A stretch of 64,000 nucleotides of DNA from Microbacteriaceae bacterium (GCA_947452675.1 CANGDL010000004.1:1-64000), one strand, 5' to 3'. Numbered from the stretch's first letter, positions 9,339 to 20,243 are shown. Notes: a model not told the origin generated them from the letters alone. Program-made: numbers and translations.

Positions 9339-10178
9339 ATGGCAGTTGTAACAATCCGCCAGCTGCTTGACAGTGGCGTTCACTTCGGTCACCAGACCCG
9401 TCGTTGGAACCCAAAGATGCGTCGCTTCATCCTGACCGACCGTTCAGGCATCTACATCATTGACCTACAGCAGTCGCTTGCCATCATCGACAAGGCATAT
9501 GACTTCGTCAAGGAGACCGTTGCACACGGTGGCAGCATCCTATTCGTAGGCACCAAGAAGCAGGCTCAGGAAGCAATCGCCGAGCAGGCTCTACGCGTCG
9601 GCCAGCCATACATCAACCAGCGTTGGTTGGGTGGTCTTTTGACCAACTTCCAGACCATCCAGGGACGTCTTTCGCGTCTAAAGGAACTTGAAGTCATGGA
9701 CTTCTCAGGCGCGACCAAGACTGGTCTAACCAAGAAGGAACTTCTTATCCTTCGCCGCGAGAAGGACAAGCTAGAGAAGGCACTGGGCGGTATCCGCAAC
9801 ATCACCAAGACTCCTTCGGCGATCTGGGTTGTTGACACCAACAAGGAGCACCTAGCAATCACCGAGGCCAAGAAGCTGGGCATTCCAGTTATCGGTATTC
9901 TCGACACCAACTGTGACCCAGATGAGGTCACCATCGGTATTCCAGGTAACGACGACGCAATCCGTTCAGTTCACCTTCTAACCCGCGTTATCGCAGATGC
10001 AGTCGCAGAGGGCCTAATTGCTCGTCACGCAAAGCCAGAGGCAGCAGCAGAGCCTCTAGCCGAGTGGGAGCGCGAGCTTCTTGAGCAGGGCACCGCAGCA
10101 GCAGAAGCAGTTGCAGCACCAGCAACCGAGACCGTTGAAGCACCAGCAGAGGCTGTTGCAGTAGAGGAAGCAAAGTAA
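9339..10178 (+). CDS. rpsB: 30S ribosomal protein S2 with Ala/Glu-rich C-terminal tail
   Basis: [31 protein letters not shown]; start corrected to ATG at 9339. Confidence 0.97.
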   Translation: MAVVTIRQLLDSGVHFGHQTRRWNPKMRRFILTDRSGIYIIDLQQSLAIIDKAYDFVKETVAHGGSILFVGTKKQAQEAIAEQALRVGQPYINQRWLGGLLTNFQTIQGRLSRLKELEVMDFSGATKTGLTKKELLILRREKDKLEKALGGIRNITKTPSAIWVVDTNKEHLAITEAKKLGIPVIGILDTNCDPDEVTIGIPGNDDAIRSVHLLTRVIADAVAEGLIARHAKPEAAAEPLAEWERELLEQGTAAAEAVAAPATETVEAPAEAVAVEEAK

Positions 10179-10180
10179 AG

Positions 10181-11008
10181 ATGGCAAACTACACCGCCGC
10201 AGATGTAAAGGCGTTGCGCGACCGCAGCGGCGCCGGAATGATGGACTGCAAGGGTGCTCTTGACGAGGCTGATGGCAACGTCGACAAGGCTCTTGAGTTC
10301 CTTCGTCTAAAGGGTCTAAAGGGCGTTACCAAGCGCGAAGGTCGCACCACCAGCAATGGTCTCATCCTTGCTCGCGTGAACGGTGGCACTGGCTACCTAG
10401 TAGAGCTTGCTTGCGAGACTGACTTCGTTGCTAAGACTCCTAAGTTCGTTGAGCTTGCAGACTCAGTAGCAGATGCAATCGCTGCAGCTGGCGCCGAGAC
10501 CCTAGAGGCAGCTCTTGCTGCAAACCTAGGTGGCAAGACTGTTTCAGAGGCAATCAACGACGAGGCAGCAATCATGGGCGAGAAGGTTGAACTTCGCCGC
10601 GTTGCATCTCTAAAGGATGTCGCAGTTGACGCTTACCTTCACCGCACCAGCAAGGACCTACCGCCTCAGGTTGGTGTTCTTGTTGCTTACTCAGGTTCAG
10701 ACGCTGAAACCGCTCACGATGTTGCAGTTCACATTGCTGCGTTCTCACCAACCGTTCTTTCTCGTGAAGATGTTGACGCTGATACCGTTGCAACCGAGCG
10801 CCGCATCGCCGAAGAGACCGCACGCAACGAAGGCAAGCCAGAGGCTGCACTTTCAAAGATCGTTGAAGGCCGCGTAACCGGCTTCTTCAAGGAGAACGTG
10901 CTTCTTGAGCAGGACTTCGCTAAGGACAACAAGCAGTCAGTTGCAAAGGTTCTAGAAGCCGCTGGCGTCACTGTTTCTGCATTCGTTCGTTTCCGCGTCG
11001 GTGCATAA
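10181..11008 (+). CDS. tsf: Translation elongation factor Ts
   Basis: [42 protein letters not shown]. Confidence 0.97.
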   Translation: MANYTAADVKALRDRSGAGMMDCKGALDEADGNVDKALEFLRLKGLKGVTKREGRTTSNGLILARVNGGTGYLVELACETDFVAKTPKFVELADSVADAIAAAGAETLEAALAANLGGKTVSEAINDEAAIMGEKVELRRVASLKDVAVDAYLHRTSKDLPPQVGVLVAYSGSDAETAHDVAVHIAAFSPTVLSREDVDADTVATERRIAEETARNEGKPEAALSKIVEGRVTGFFKENVLLEQDFAKDNKQSVAKVLEAAGVTVSAFVRFRVGA

Positions 11009-11025
11009 CTTTAGCTAAAAACATC

Positions 11026-11059
11026 AAAGGCTCGGTCGATTTCGGCCGGGCCTTTTTTG
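11026..11059 (+). terminator. Rho-independent terminator after tsf
   Basis: GGCTCGGTCG-ATTT-CGGCCGGGCC followed by TTTTTT. Confidence 0.85.
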
Positions 11060-11110
11060 CCGCTCGTTTACAATAGAAAAAGAAAATCACGGACTCTAGG
11101 AGGGTTTCAC

Positions 11111-11821
11111 ATGACACTGAAGAAGCGCCGCGTTCTGCTAAAGCTTTCTGGTGAAGCCTTCGGTGGGGGAACTCTAGGTGTGAACCCTGACATCGTTGCT
11201 GAAATGGCGCGTGAGATTGCTGAAGGCGCCAAGACAGCAGAGGTGGCTATCGTGGTCGGCGGAGGTAACTTCTTCCGTGGCGCTGAGCTTTCCCAACGTG
11301 GAATGGATCGTGCCAGGGCTGACTACATGGGTATGCTGGGCACGGTTATGAACGCACTTGCACTCCAAGACTTTCTCGAACAAGCTGGAGTCAGTACACG
11401 TGTTCAGTCAGCTATCAACATGGCGCAGGTCACCGAAACCTACATCCCGCTTCGTGCAATTCGTCATCTCGAAAAAGGTCGCGTCGTAATCTTTGGAGCC
11501 GGTGCCGGGCTCCCATATTTTTCCACTGACACAGTCGCCGCTCAGCGCGCACTTGAAATTCACGCAGATGAAGTCCTTGTCGCCAAGAATGGTGTGGACG
11601 GCGTCTATTCTGCTGACCCAAAAAAGGATCCTTCAGCGGTTAAGCTCGATTCAATTACCTATCAGGACGCACTCGTTCAGGGGTTGAAAGTTGTCGATGC
11701 TACTGCTTTTAGTTTGTGCATGGATAACGCAATGCCAATGCGCGTGTTCGGTATGCAAGGTGTTGGCAACGTCACTGACGCCATCCAGGGTAAGAAAATT
11801 GGCACGTTCGTAACCGCATAG
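11111..11821 (+). CDS. pyrH: Uridylate kinase
   Basis: [49 protein letters not shown] upstream of ATG 11111. Confidence 0.96.
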   Translation: MTLKKRRVLLKLSGEAFGGGTLGVNPDIVAEMAREIAEGAKTAEVAIVVGGGNFFRGAELSQRGMDRARADYMGMLGTVMNALALQDFLEQAGVSTRVQSAINMAQVTETYIPLRAIRHLEKGRVVIFGAGAGLPYFSTDTVAAQRALEIHADEVLVAKNGVDGVYSADPKKDPSAVKLDSITYQDALVQGLKVVDATAFSLCMDNAMPMRVFGMQGVGNVTDAIQGKKIGTFVTA

Positions 11822-11854
11822 GTTTAGCGTGTTTTAGAAAAACAGGAGAACAAA

Positions 11855-12415
11855 ATGCTTTCAGAGATCCTTGCAACTTCAAAAGAAAAGATGGCAAAGG
11901 CCGTTGATTCAGCTAAGGAAGACTTTGCAAACGTGCGCACCGGTCGCGCTAACCCTCAACTTTTTCAAAAGGTGATGGTTGACTACTATGGCACCCCAAC
12001 TCCACTGGGCCAGCTTGGACAGCTTGCCAATCCGGAGGCTCGCACTATCGTAATTACCCCATATGACAAAGGGGCTTTGAAGGCTATCGAGCAATCACTT
12101 CGTGAGATGCCAAATCTAGATGCGAACCCTCAGAACGACGGCAACCTAATTCGAGTCACGCTTCCAGACCTGACCGAGGAGCGTCGTCGTGATTACGTCA
12201 AGCTTGTCAAGGGAAAGGCTGAGGATCACCGTGTTGTGGTTCGCAACCTTCGTAGAAAAGGAAACGATGACTTGGCCCTTGCCAAGAAGGATGGACTTGC
12301 CGGTGACGATGAGATTTCACGTGCCGAAAAAGAGCTTGATGCACTCACCAAGACCTATGTTGATGCAATCGACGAGGCTTTGAAGCGCAAAGAAGCCGAA
12401 CTTCTCGAGGTCTAG
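11855..12415 (+). CDS. frr: Ribosome recycling factor
   Basis: [28 protein letters not shown]. Confidence 0.97.
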   Translation: MLSEILATSKEKMAKAVDSAKEDFANVRTGRANPQLFQKVMVDYYGTPTPLGQLGQLANPEARTIVITPYDKGALKAIEQSLREMPNLDANPQNDGNLIRVTLPDLTEERRRDYVKLVKGKAEDHRVVVRNLRRKGNDDLALAKKDGLAGDDEISRAEKELDALTKTYVDAIDEALKRKEAELLEV

Positions 12416-13282
12416 TTGTCTAATTCGCAGAATGCTCCAGCCGGCCGTAGTCTATCGAAATCGATAGCTGTTGGCTTGTTGCTGGGCGGGGCTTTTCTGC
12501 TTTCAGTTCTGATCTACAAAGAACTCTTCATGATCTTGGCGGCAGCGGCTGCCGGTTTTGGAGCCTGGGAGTTGTCAACCGCACTGAGAATCAAGGGCTG
12601 GTATGTGCCTCGGGTGCCGAGCGTAGTTGGCTCGATTCTCATAATGCCAGCCACATTTTATGGGGGAGCCCAAGCCCAGTGGTTGATCTCATTGGTAACT
12701 GTCGCGGCCCTCATTGTTTGGCGAGCTGCCCACGTTATCTGGGAACGTCGCCAGGCGCCAATTCAAGCATTCAAGGCCACGGTTCGAGACTTCTCTGCGG
12801 CGGCCTTCGTGGTTATCTACTTGCCGCTCATGACGAGTTTTGCCATCCTGCTTTTGCGCAGACCGCCCGATGGGGCGATTTGGGTTATCGCGTTCGTTGT
12901 CACTGTTTCGATGATTGATACAGCTGGCTATCTTGTGGGCCGAAAACTGGGCCGCCACCAAATGGCGCCGGGAGTCAGCCCGAAAAAGAGCATAGAGGGC
13001 CTAATCGCATCCATCGTGGCCGGTTCAACTTCGGCGGTGCTTTTCGTCGTGTTTGGATTACATGCGGCCTGGTGGTTGGGGATTCTGTTTGGCGCGCTAA
13101 TGCTGTTGGCAGCGGTTTTTGGAGACCTGGCCGAATCTTTAATTAAGCGCGACCTTGGAGTCAAAGACATGAGTGCCTTGCTGCCGGGGCATGGGGGAGT
13201 GATGGACCGGATGGATTCAATTCTTCCCGCCGCGCTGATTGCTTACCTATTCGCGAGCATCTTTTTTCCGTTAACCCACTAA
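12416..13282 (+). CDS. cdsA: Phosphatidate cytidylyltransferase
   Basis: Multi-TM with C-terminal GDLAESLIKRDLGVKDMSALLPGHGGVMDRMDSILPAA signature. Confidence 0.94.
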   Translation: MSNSQNAPAGRSLSKSIAVGLLLGGAFLLSVLIYKELFMILAAAAAGFGAWELSTALRIKGWYVPRVPSVVGSILIMPATFYGGAQAQWLISLVTVAALIVWRAAHVIWERRQAPIQAFKATVRDFSAAAFVVIYLPLMTSFAILLLRRPPDGAIWVIAFVVTVSMIDTAGYLVGRKLGRHQMAPGVSPKKSIEGLIASIVAGSTSAVLFVVFGLHAAWWLGILFGALMLLAAVFGDLAESLIKRDLGVKDMSALLPGHGGVMDRMDSILPAALIAYLFASIFFPLTH

Positions 13283-13304
13283 CTCGAGCCAAGAGAGTTT
13301 ATTA

Positions 13305-13856
13305 ATGAGTTTTACCTTCCCAAGAACAGAATCAAAGAAGCCGGGTTACTCTCCGGAACAGGTTGATCTTTTCCTCTCTCGAGCGCGGGCTCAGTTCACA
13401 AATCCGGTTGACGGTGGGGTGACGGCAAACGACGTTCGCAACACTCAGTTTGATCTGATCCACGGCGGGTATGTTCCCGAAATCATTGATTCGGCCATGG
13501 ACAAACTCGAAGATAGTTTTGCCTCGCGTGAGATTCAGCGCCAAAAATTAGATCGTGGCAACTATGCCGTAGAAGATAGGCATGCACGTGCCGTCGAACT
13601 AATCCGAGGTCGTCTTGAAAGGCCGAAGAAGAAACGTTTCACCAACACCGGATTTTTATTGAGGGGCTACAGTCTCAAGCAAGTTGACGCGTTTTGTGAA
13701 CACCTGAGCAGGCACCTTGATTCACAAGCTCCCATCACAGTTGATGATGCGAGGAGAATTGTCTTCAATTCCAAGCGTGGAGGCTACGTGGAGGCTCAGG
13801 TCGATGCCTTTATCGACCGAGTAATTGAAGTCCTGCAACTTGAACAAAATCTCTAA
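13305..13856 (+). CDS. DivIVA-domain-containing protein
   Basis: Two copies of the FPR..KKPGYSPEQVDLFLSRAR / GYSLKQVDAFCEHL motif, as in DivIVA-domain (TIGR03544-like) proteins. Confidence 0.75.
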   Translation: MSFTFPRTESKKPGYSPEQVDLFLSRARAQFTNPVDGGVTANDVRNTQFDLIHGGYVPEIIDSAMDKLEDSFASREIQRQKLDRGNYAVEDRHARAVELIRGRLERPKKKRFTNTGFLLRGYSLKQVDAFCEHLSRHLDSQAPITVDDARRIVFNSKRGGYVEAQVDAFIDRVIEVLQLEQNL

Positions 13857-14499
13857 GTTAGCTTTTATTTGGGCGCTGCTACTGGCCGCCTCAACTATTG
13901 GCGTAGGTTCAAATCCAGCTACGGCCAGTCAATCAAGTGCAACTTCGACACTTTCAAAACTATTGATCAAGGGGCGGGCCCCAAAAACTGGTTATTCGAG
14001 AAGTCTCTTTAGTGATGGTTGGGGGTCAATAGGTTCCTGTGACGTGCGAAACTTCATTCTTGAGCGTGATTTACGTAATGTGACCTGGCGGACCGGACAG
14101 TCATGCATTGTGGCGACAGGACTTCTCTCCGACCCCTACACTGGCCGAACGATAAATTTCATTCGAGGGGTAAAGACATCTTTGGCCGTTCAGATTGACC
14201 ACGTCGTCGCTGTCAGCGATGCATGGCAAAAGGGGGCACAACAACTTTCTTCGTCTGAAAGAAAAGCTTTCTACAACGATCCGCTAAATCTACTAGCCGT
14301 GGATGGCCCTACCAACAGTGCAAAGGGTGACAGTGACGCCGCCACCTGGTTACCACCAAATAAGGGTTTCAGGTGCTCCTATGTTGCTCGCCAAGTGGCA
14401 GTGAAAGCCAAATATCACCTCTGGATAACTGCCTCCGAGAAAGTGGCTATTCAGCGTATTCTGGCCAGCTGCCCGGGGCAGAAATTGCCTACAAATTAG
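13825..14499 (+). CDS. Secreted HNH/DUF1524-type endonuclease
   Basis: Signal peptide; VQIDHVVAVSDAWQKGAQQL...FYNDPLNLLAVDGPTNSAKGDSDAATWLPP. Confidence 0.85.
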   Translation: MKSCNLNKISKLAFIWALLLAASTIGVGSNPATASQSSATSTLSKLLIKGRAPKTGYSRSLFSDGWGSIGSCDVRNFILERDLRNVTWRTGQSCIVATGLLSDPYTGRTINFIRGVKTSLAVQIDHVVAVSDAWQKGAQQLSSSERKAFYNDPLNLLAVDGPTNSAKGDSDAATWLPPNKGFRCSYVARQVAVKAKYHLWITASEKVAIQRILASCPGQKLPTN

Positions 14500-14598
14500 C
14501 TGAGTGAGTTCTGAGAGCGACAGGGCACGCGTGGCGTCGAAAACTGGGCTCGGGTAGACTTACATTTTGGCAATCCAACTGAATTTACGAGGTATTTC

Positions 14599-15267
14599 AT
14601 GGGCAGACACGAGGCTTTGCAGCCATCGCTGTCACAAAAGGTTGGGCATTTTGCTGACCTTGCCTTCGATAAAACTCCTCTTGGTCGTCCTTCGATTCCA
14701 AAACTTAAACGAGACTTCTTCCGCCCGTTCTGGGGTTTCCTATTCTCGGTTTCCTTCATTCTGGTGAATATTGTTGACCCGTATTCAGGAACGATGGCGA
14801 GCGCGAGCACAATGATGACTTTCGACTTCGAACACGACAAAGACCCAACGCAGACCTATGGTTATGCAAGCACTCAAAAGATTCTTTTTACTCGTGGTGG
14901 GTTCAACATCATTACTGGAAGCGATGCAGCAGCTATGTTCGTCGAGTCTGCTTCGGCGCCGAATCCGGGCACAGCCCAGGCTTTCGCCTATTCAATGCTT
15001 AAATCTCTAAATTTCGGTGAAGATCAATACTCTTGCCTAGTTAAACTTTGGCAACGAGAGTCGGGCTGGCGTATTGACGCCGCAAACACATCATCAGGGG
15101 CTTACGGCATTCCCCAGGCGCTTCCAGGTACAAAAATGGCCAGTGAAGGTGCTGACTGGCTAACCAACCCGGAAACGCAAATTCGTTGGGGTGTGAAGTA
15201 CATCAAGGCGCGATTTGGGGCGCCTTGTGGCGCGCTTGCCCATTCAGATAAATATGGTTGGTACTAA
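14599..15267 (+). CDS. Exported lytic-transglycosylase-like / aggregation-promoting-factor-like protein
   Basis: C-terminus CLVKLWQRESGWRIDAANTSSGAYGIPQALPGTKMASEGADWLTNPETQIRWGVKYI; N-terminal TM anchor. Confidence 0.82.
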   Translation: MGRHEALQPSLSQKVGHFADLAFDKTPLGRPSIPKLKRDFFRPFWGFLFSVSFILVNIVDPYSGTMASASTMMTFDFEHDKDPTQTYGYASTQKILFTRGGFNIITGSDAAAMFVESASAPNPGTAQAFAYSMLKSLNFGEDQYSCLVKLWQRESGWRIDAANTSSGAYGIPQALPGTKMASEGADWLTNPETQIRWGVKYIKARFGAPCGALAHSDKYGWY

Positions 15268-15569
15268 TGCCTCGAAGCAACCGACCAAAGCGGAGCAAGG
15301 TGAAGAATGAGTCGCCTGAAGAACTTGATTTGAATACTGTCAGATTAGGGTTACGCAGGTCTGAACTTAAGCGTGGCGTCGAATATACGACGCAAACAAG
15401 CATTGGGGCTAATGCCGATGATGGTAAAACATGGGTTTGTCCGCATTGCAACCTCCAAATTTCCAAAGGCTTGAGCCACATTGTCGCTTGGGATGAAGTG
15501 CGAGGCGTTGAAACTCGCCGTCACTTCCACACTGCCTGCTGGAAGTCCTTCCAAGGGCCATTGCTATGA
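15267..15569 (+). CDS. Conserved actinobacterial hypothetical protein with CxxC...H..C metal-binding-like pattern
   Basis: MPRSNRPKRSK...TWVCPHCNLQISKGLSHIVAWDE...RHFHTACW; ATG at 15267 preferred to TTG at 15258. Confidence 0.65.
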   Translation: MPRSNRPKRSKVKNESPEELDLNTVRLGLRRSELKRGVEYTTQTSIGANADDGKTWVCPHCNLQISKGLSHIVAWDEVRGVETRRHFHTACWKSFQGPLL

Positions 15570-16288
15570 CTCGTCACTTAGAAATCCGTTCAGGCGTCGA
15601 GTTGCCCGCCATCCGTGAAGTTGTAACTCTGAACACAAGTGATGGGTTGCGGCTCGTTGGTGAACTCGCGCTGCCGGTTTCGGGGCATCCCGTTGCCACT
15701 CTGATTACTTTGCATCCTTTGCCGACTCACGGTGGTTTTATGGATTCCCACATTTTGCGTAAATCGGCAAACCGACTTCCCTATCTTGCCAACATAGCGG
15801 TACTACGCTTCAATACGCGAGGCACATCCTCTCCGCAGGGCACAAGCCAGGGGGAGTTCGGCCACGGAGACACCGAAGTAGCCGACGTTGCAGCTGCATT
15901 TAAGTTTGCTTCGGATCGAGGTTTGCCAAATATTTGGTTGGTCGGCTGGTCTTTTGGCACTGAGTTGGCGCTCAAATATGGTGTCGATCATGCAATTCGC
16001 GGCGCGATTCTGCTTTCTCCTCCATTGCATCGCACTTCGGTGGCTGAGTTGATTCGCTGGAATGGAAGCGGCAAAAAGTTAACCGCCTTGATTCCAGAGT
16101 TTGACGACTATCTGCAGCCTGGCGATGCAAGCGAAAGATTCAGTATGGTCGAGGGCATTGATCTTATTGGCGTAGAAGGCGCAAAACATCTATGGGTTGG
16201 TGAATCGTCAACTAAACGCGTGTTGAACGAGATTGTCAAGGTAGTGAACCCGGCGGCATATCCGCTGCCAGACACAGTCGAGATCTAG
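15566..16288 (+). CDS. Alpha/beta hydrolase
   Basis: LVGWSFGTELAL nucleophile elbow; HPLPTHGG motif; SPPLH; C-terminal GAKHLW. Confidence 0.85.
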   Translation: MTRHLEIRSGVELPAIREVVTLNTSDGLRLVGELALPVSGHPVATLITLHPLPTHGGFMDSHILRKSANRLPYLANIAVLRFNTRGTSSPQGTSQGEFGHGDTEVADVAAAFKFASDRGLPNIWLVGWSFGTELALKYGVDHAIRGAILLSPPLHRTSVAELIRWNGSGKKLTALIPEFDDYLQPGDASERFSMVEGIDLIGVEGAKHLWVGESSTKRVLNEIVKVVNPAAYPLPDTVEI

Positions 16289-16289
16289 G

Positions 16290-17393
16290 CTATTTGGCAT
16301 CCTGATGCGGCACCAGAATCTGGCGGATGATAAGAATCGCTGATGCGGCCACAGGAATAGCTACCAAGGCTCCGAGAACACCCAGAAGAGCACCGCCCGA
16401 CAACGCGGCAACAACAACAACCGCGCCGGGAATTGAGACCGCCTTGTTCATGATTCTCGGACTAATTACATATGCCTCTACCTGCATGTAGACAAGGTAG
16501 TAGATTGCCGAAATCAAGGCAATGGTCGGTGAAACGCTCAACGCAACGAGGCTCACAATCGTTGCCCCGGTTATTGTGCCCACTAGAGGTATGCAGCTGA
16601 GAAGTAGGACAACAAAAGCCAATACAAGTGCAAAAGGGATGCCTGAAATTGACATGAAGACATAGCTAAGAATTGCATTGATCGACGCGATGGTGAACTG
16701 TCCAATTACGTATCTTCCGACCGAGGTCGCAACTTGTTCGGCGATGTCATGGAACTTCTCGCGTCGTGAAGCCGGAACCAGGCTGTAGACAAAACCCTTG
16801 AATCGGTTAAGTGAAGCCATGAAGTAAAGGCTCAAAATAAGAATGACTATGCCTGCGAAGAAGCCATTGAATATATTTACTCCTACCTGTACTACGCCTC
16901 CGAGCATCTTTGGCCAGTTTGCTGAGGCGCTGAGGAAAGTCGAGGTGCTTGAGATGGCATTTGAAATGGCTCCACCGAGTTGATTGTCGAGGCGAACCAC
17001 CAGTGGAAGGTCGCCAAATCCTGCAATGACGGCTGGAGCCGTTGCGATGAAGTGGGCTCCCTGTGACGCTAGCGTTGGCAAAATCGCCCAGAACAGTGTA
17101 GCCAGTCCACCGATAAGTACTAGGACTACTACAAGTATGGCTATCGGGCGTTTTAGATTAAATGATTCAAGTTTGGTGACTATAGGGTCTAGTCCGAGTG
17201 CAATGAAAATTGCCGCAGCAACATAGGTGATGATGTCTGCTAGCGTTTGGACCGCTCCACCGATGAGGATTGCAGTCAAAACGCCTAATCCGCCGAGTAA
17301 ACCTAGTTGGAATGCGTTCGTGATTTTTGTCTGCCCTTGCATGTTCACAAACTTACTCTGCAAATGCTGTTTAGGCTTGCTGCTTGCCGGCAT
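16290..17393 (-). CDS. AI-2E/PerM family transporter
   Basis: Multi-TM protein with SLYFMASLNRFK and PLVGTITGATIVSLVAL; typical PerM architecture. Confidence 0.85.
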   Translation of the reverse strand: MPASSKPKQHLQSKFVNMQGQTKITNAFQLGLLGGLGVLTAILIGGAVQTLADIITYVAAAIFIALGLDPIVTKLESFNLKRPIAILVVVLVLIGGLATLFWAILPTLASQGAHFIATAPAVIAGFGDLPLVVRLDNQLGGAISNAISSTSTFLSASANWPKMLGGVVQVGVNIFNGFFAGIVILILSLYFMASLNRFKGFVYSLVPASRREKFHDIAEQVATSVGRYVIGQFTIASINAILSYVFMSISGIPFALVLAFVVLLLSCIPLVGTITGATIVSLVALSVSPTIALISAIYYLVYMQVEAYVISPRIMNKAVSIPGAVVVVAALSGGALLGVLGALVAIPVAASAILIIRQILVPHQDAK

Positions 17394-18459
17394 TGTCTAG
17401 CACCGCACGCAGGTTTTTGAGATAAACATCAACGGAATCTCGCTCCGCAGAAATTTTAACTGTCGCCTCGGTGGCTTGGGCGATTTCGCGAGCGGCAGCG
17501 ATTTGAGCCGTGGCAACGATACTCCTTGCTTCCGCGTCTGCAGCAGCAATGATTGCATCAGCTTTCTGGCGGCTTAAGGTGGTCGTTTGTTGGTTGAAGG
17601 AAATGGCCGCCGCCTCCAGGGTTTCTGCCTCAAGCCTTGCAGCGTTGGCTCTGGTTAGCGCGTTAGAGAGCTGCGAGTTCGCGTCATCCAAGTATTTTTG
17701 AGTGGTTGCAACTGCCTCTTGGTGCTTCTTCAAGTACTCCGCTTCGGCCTCGGCTCTGCGAGCGGTCAATTCGAGTTCGAGGTCGATACGCGCCTGCTCG
17801 GTCAGAAGCGCCGCGGCTGCATCGAAATCAAGGTTTCGTGAATTTTCTCGGAAGGCAATGAGTTTGCGTTCAGCCAAATCGCGCTCAACTTCTGTCTTTA
17901 TGGATTGAATTTCGCGACGAGCTGCTGCGCGCATTTTCGCGACTTCTGTTGAAATCGCACCTCGGATGGAACCAGCTTCGCGAGTGGCCTCATCTGCGAT
18001 GCGAGCCGCTTCTTGCTTGGCTTTAACAATGATCTCGTCATAGTCACTGCGAGCAGCGCCGATGATTCGATCGCTTCGGCGCTGAGCCTCAGAAACAAGT
18101 GAATCGTAGTATCCCTTTGCTTCGCCTCGTTGGGCCTCAACCTCGAGCTGCAACGCTTTGCGCTTTCGCTCGGCCTCTCTTTCGGCCTCGGCTAGAAGGT
18201 GTGCCGCCTGGTCTTCGGCTGTACTAAGAATTAGCGCCGCGCGTGCACCAACACCGGTATAGGTGGGCTTTCCAGCCTCCTGAAGTTCTTCTCGGGCAGT
18301 TTCCAGCGCTTTTGAGGTTTCTCTAAGTTCGTTTGCTAATTGAGCATTCTGTGCTGACAACTGCAGAACCTGCTTGCGAAGGTCAAGCAGTGCATCGTCA
18401 ACCGGGCCACGCTCATAGCCGCGAAGGGCTACGGGGAATTCGGTATCTTCGACTGACAA
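17371..18459 (-). CDS. DivIVA-like coiled-coil protein
   Basis: N-terminus EFPVALRGYERGPVDDALLDLRKQVLQLSAQN followed by about 250 aa of Ala/Glu/Arg coiled coil. Confidence 0.75.
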   Translation of the reverse strand: MSVEDTEFPVALRGYERGPVDDALLDLRKQVLQLSAQNAQLANELRETSKALETAREELQEAGKPTYTGVGARAALILSTAEDQAAHLLAEAEREAERKRKALQLEVEAQRGEAKGYYDSLVSEAQRRSDRIIGAARSDYDEIIVKAKQEAARIADEATREAGSIRGAISTEVAKMRAAARREIQSIKTEVERDLAERKLIAFRENSRNLDFDAAAALLTEQARIDLELELTARRAEAEAEYLKKHQEAVATTQKYLDDANSQLSNALTRANAARLEAETLEAAAISFNQQTTTLSRQKADAIIAAADAEARSIVATAQIAAAREIAQATEATVKISAERDSVDVYLKNLRAVLDNAGKQQA

Positions 18460-18536
18460 GATGCTGCTCCTAGGCGCTTCGGTAGAATGGTCACGGGCAG
18501 GTAACCCGCCTCAAGTTTAGCCTGATTGGATATCGC

Positions 18537-20243
18537 ATGCGCCTTTTGATCGCCGCTGCGATGTTTGTCGTGTCTGCTGTCCTAGTGTTCCTAGGGCTCG
18601 CCCAACGAACTATTTGGGCGCCACCGGTGAGCGTATCGATGTCTGTTGAGGTTCATTCCAGCAGTCCGTTTGCCGTAATCCCACACGCAACTTTGGCACT
18701 GCATCCCGGAACGCCAACAGTGAAAGTCAGTGGCGCATCATCCGGAGCATTTCTGTCAAGCGGACGAGAGTCCGACGTGAAGGCATTTGTTGGCAGCAGT
18801 CCATCAGTGATGTTGAACCTAAATGAAAAAAAGAACTCAATTGAATCAACGCAGGTTTTTGGGTCTGGAGCAGGTTTCTCGCCTTTAGGGCTAGACCTGT
18901 GGCGAGACCTATCAACAGGTTCGGCAAGTGCTTCGTTGACCACAACTACCTCCCAGGATGCTGCGGTTTTGATTGCCAGCGATGGTTATAAGGCCGCCCC
19001 AAACCGAGTTGAAATTACTTGGCCCATCCTTCACGATTTAACCCTTTCGAACTTGGCACTAATCCTGGGCACAGTTTTGTTTGTGGTTGCGCTGGTGCTG
19101 TGGATCTGGCACTTCGGCGAGCGGCGTCGCAAACGTGGACCCCGTCGACGTATACCCAAAGCGCCAACCGGCCCGAAATACAAGGCCAAGCGAAAAGCAC
19201 GCTTCGCTCCTGCCCGTGGACGAAGGGCGGCCGGAAGAAACGCCTTATTAATCCCTGCCGCACTCACCACTGTTGCTCTGCTAAGTGGCTGCAGTATCGG
19301 GCAATCGCGAGTCACCCAGAGTGCCTCGCCGACAGTTAAGGCTGCAGAGGTTGCCCCTCCGGTTGTTACAGCAATTCAAGTAAACAGAATTCTCGGGCAG
19401 ATTGCGGCTGCGGCTAAGCAAGCTGACGAGAGCAACAACAAGAAATTCCTGTCGCCAAGGTTCGCCGGACCGGCTCTAAGTCTTCGTGCGGTCCACTATT
19501 TCTTGCGTTCCAAGGACCCAAAGATTGCCGCGTTACCAGCTATCGTCGACAAGCCCGTTGCGTTCAGCCTGCCTGCAGCGACAACTGCGTGGCCTCGCAG
19601 CATCATGGCAGTCACAGATGAGGTTGGCGAATCTGCCTTGCCACAGCTGATTGTGCTCCAGCAGAAATCTCCGCGTGAGAATTACCAGGTTTGGTACACA
19701 GTCCGACTAATGCCCGGTGCAAAAATTCCTGCAGTCCCGGCCGCAGACACTGGAGCAATTCCGGTGGACGCAAAATCCCTCTTTCTTAAGGTTCCACCCC
19801 TGTCCTTGCCGGCAACTTATGGTGACCTAATCAACAAGGGTGACAGCAGCCTCAGCGCTCAACTTTTCGACATCAGCAATGATGAGTTTTATAAGCAGGT
19901 GTCCTCAAGTCAGATTGCCCAGGTTTCGAACCTGAAGAATGGAAAGATTTCCTTCACTCACAAACTGGGTGATCCAAACGTGATTGGACTTTCTACTTCG
20001 CAGGCAGGCGCTCTAGTGGCCGTATACATGACTGACACCTACTTGATCCGGCCCACAAAGGTGGGCACAGCGGTCGGTGTTTCTGGTCAAGAGGCGCTGA
20101 TTTTGGGGGCAAACGGTTCTACCAAAGGCGTTCGTTCGATTTACGGAAACATGTTGCTTTTTTTCGTGCCCGCATTATCTGAGTCCGGCAAGATCCGTCT
20201 TATTGGTGTAACTCAGGGACTAGTAAGCGTAAGAGGTTTGTAA
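18537..20243 (+). CDS. Large membrane protein of the Microbacteriaceae DUF8094-like type
   Basis: N-terminal TM, second TM (NLALILGTVLFVVALVLWIW), basic linker, then internal PAALTTVALLSGCSIG lipobox-like segment and a long exported-type domain. Confidence 0.65.
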   Translation: MRLLIAAAMFVVSAVLVFLGLAQRTIWAPPVSVSMSVEVHSSSPFAVIPHATLALHPGTPTVKVSGASSGAFLSSGRESDVKAFVGSSPSVMLNLNEKKNSIESTQVFGSGAGFSPLGLDLWRDLSTGSASASLTTTTSQDAAVLIASDGYKAAPNRVEITWPILHDLTLSNLALILGTVLFVVALVLWIWHFGERRRKRGPRRRIPKAPTGPKYKAKRKARFAPARGRRAAGRNALLIPAALTTVALLSGCSIGQSRVTQSASPTVKAAEVAPPVVTAIQVNRILGQIAAAAKQADESNNKKFLSPRFAGPALSLRAVHYFLRSKDPKIAALPAIVDKPVAFSLPAATTAWPRSIMAVTDEVGESALPQLIVLQQKSPRENYQVWYTVRLMPGAKIPAVPAADTGAIPVDAKSLFLKVPPLSLPATYGDLINKGDSSLSAQLFDISNDEFYKQVSSSQIAQVSNLKNGKISFTHKLGDPNVIGLSTSQAGALVAVYMTDTYLIRPTKVGTAVGVSGQEALILGANGSTKGVRSIYGNMLLFFVPALSESGKIRLIGVTQGLVSVRGL

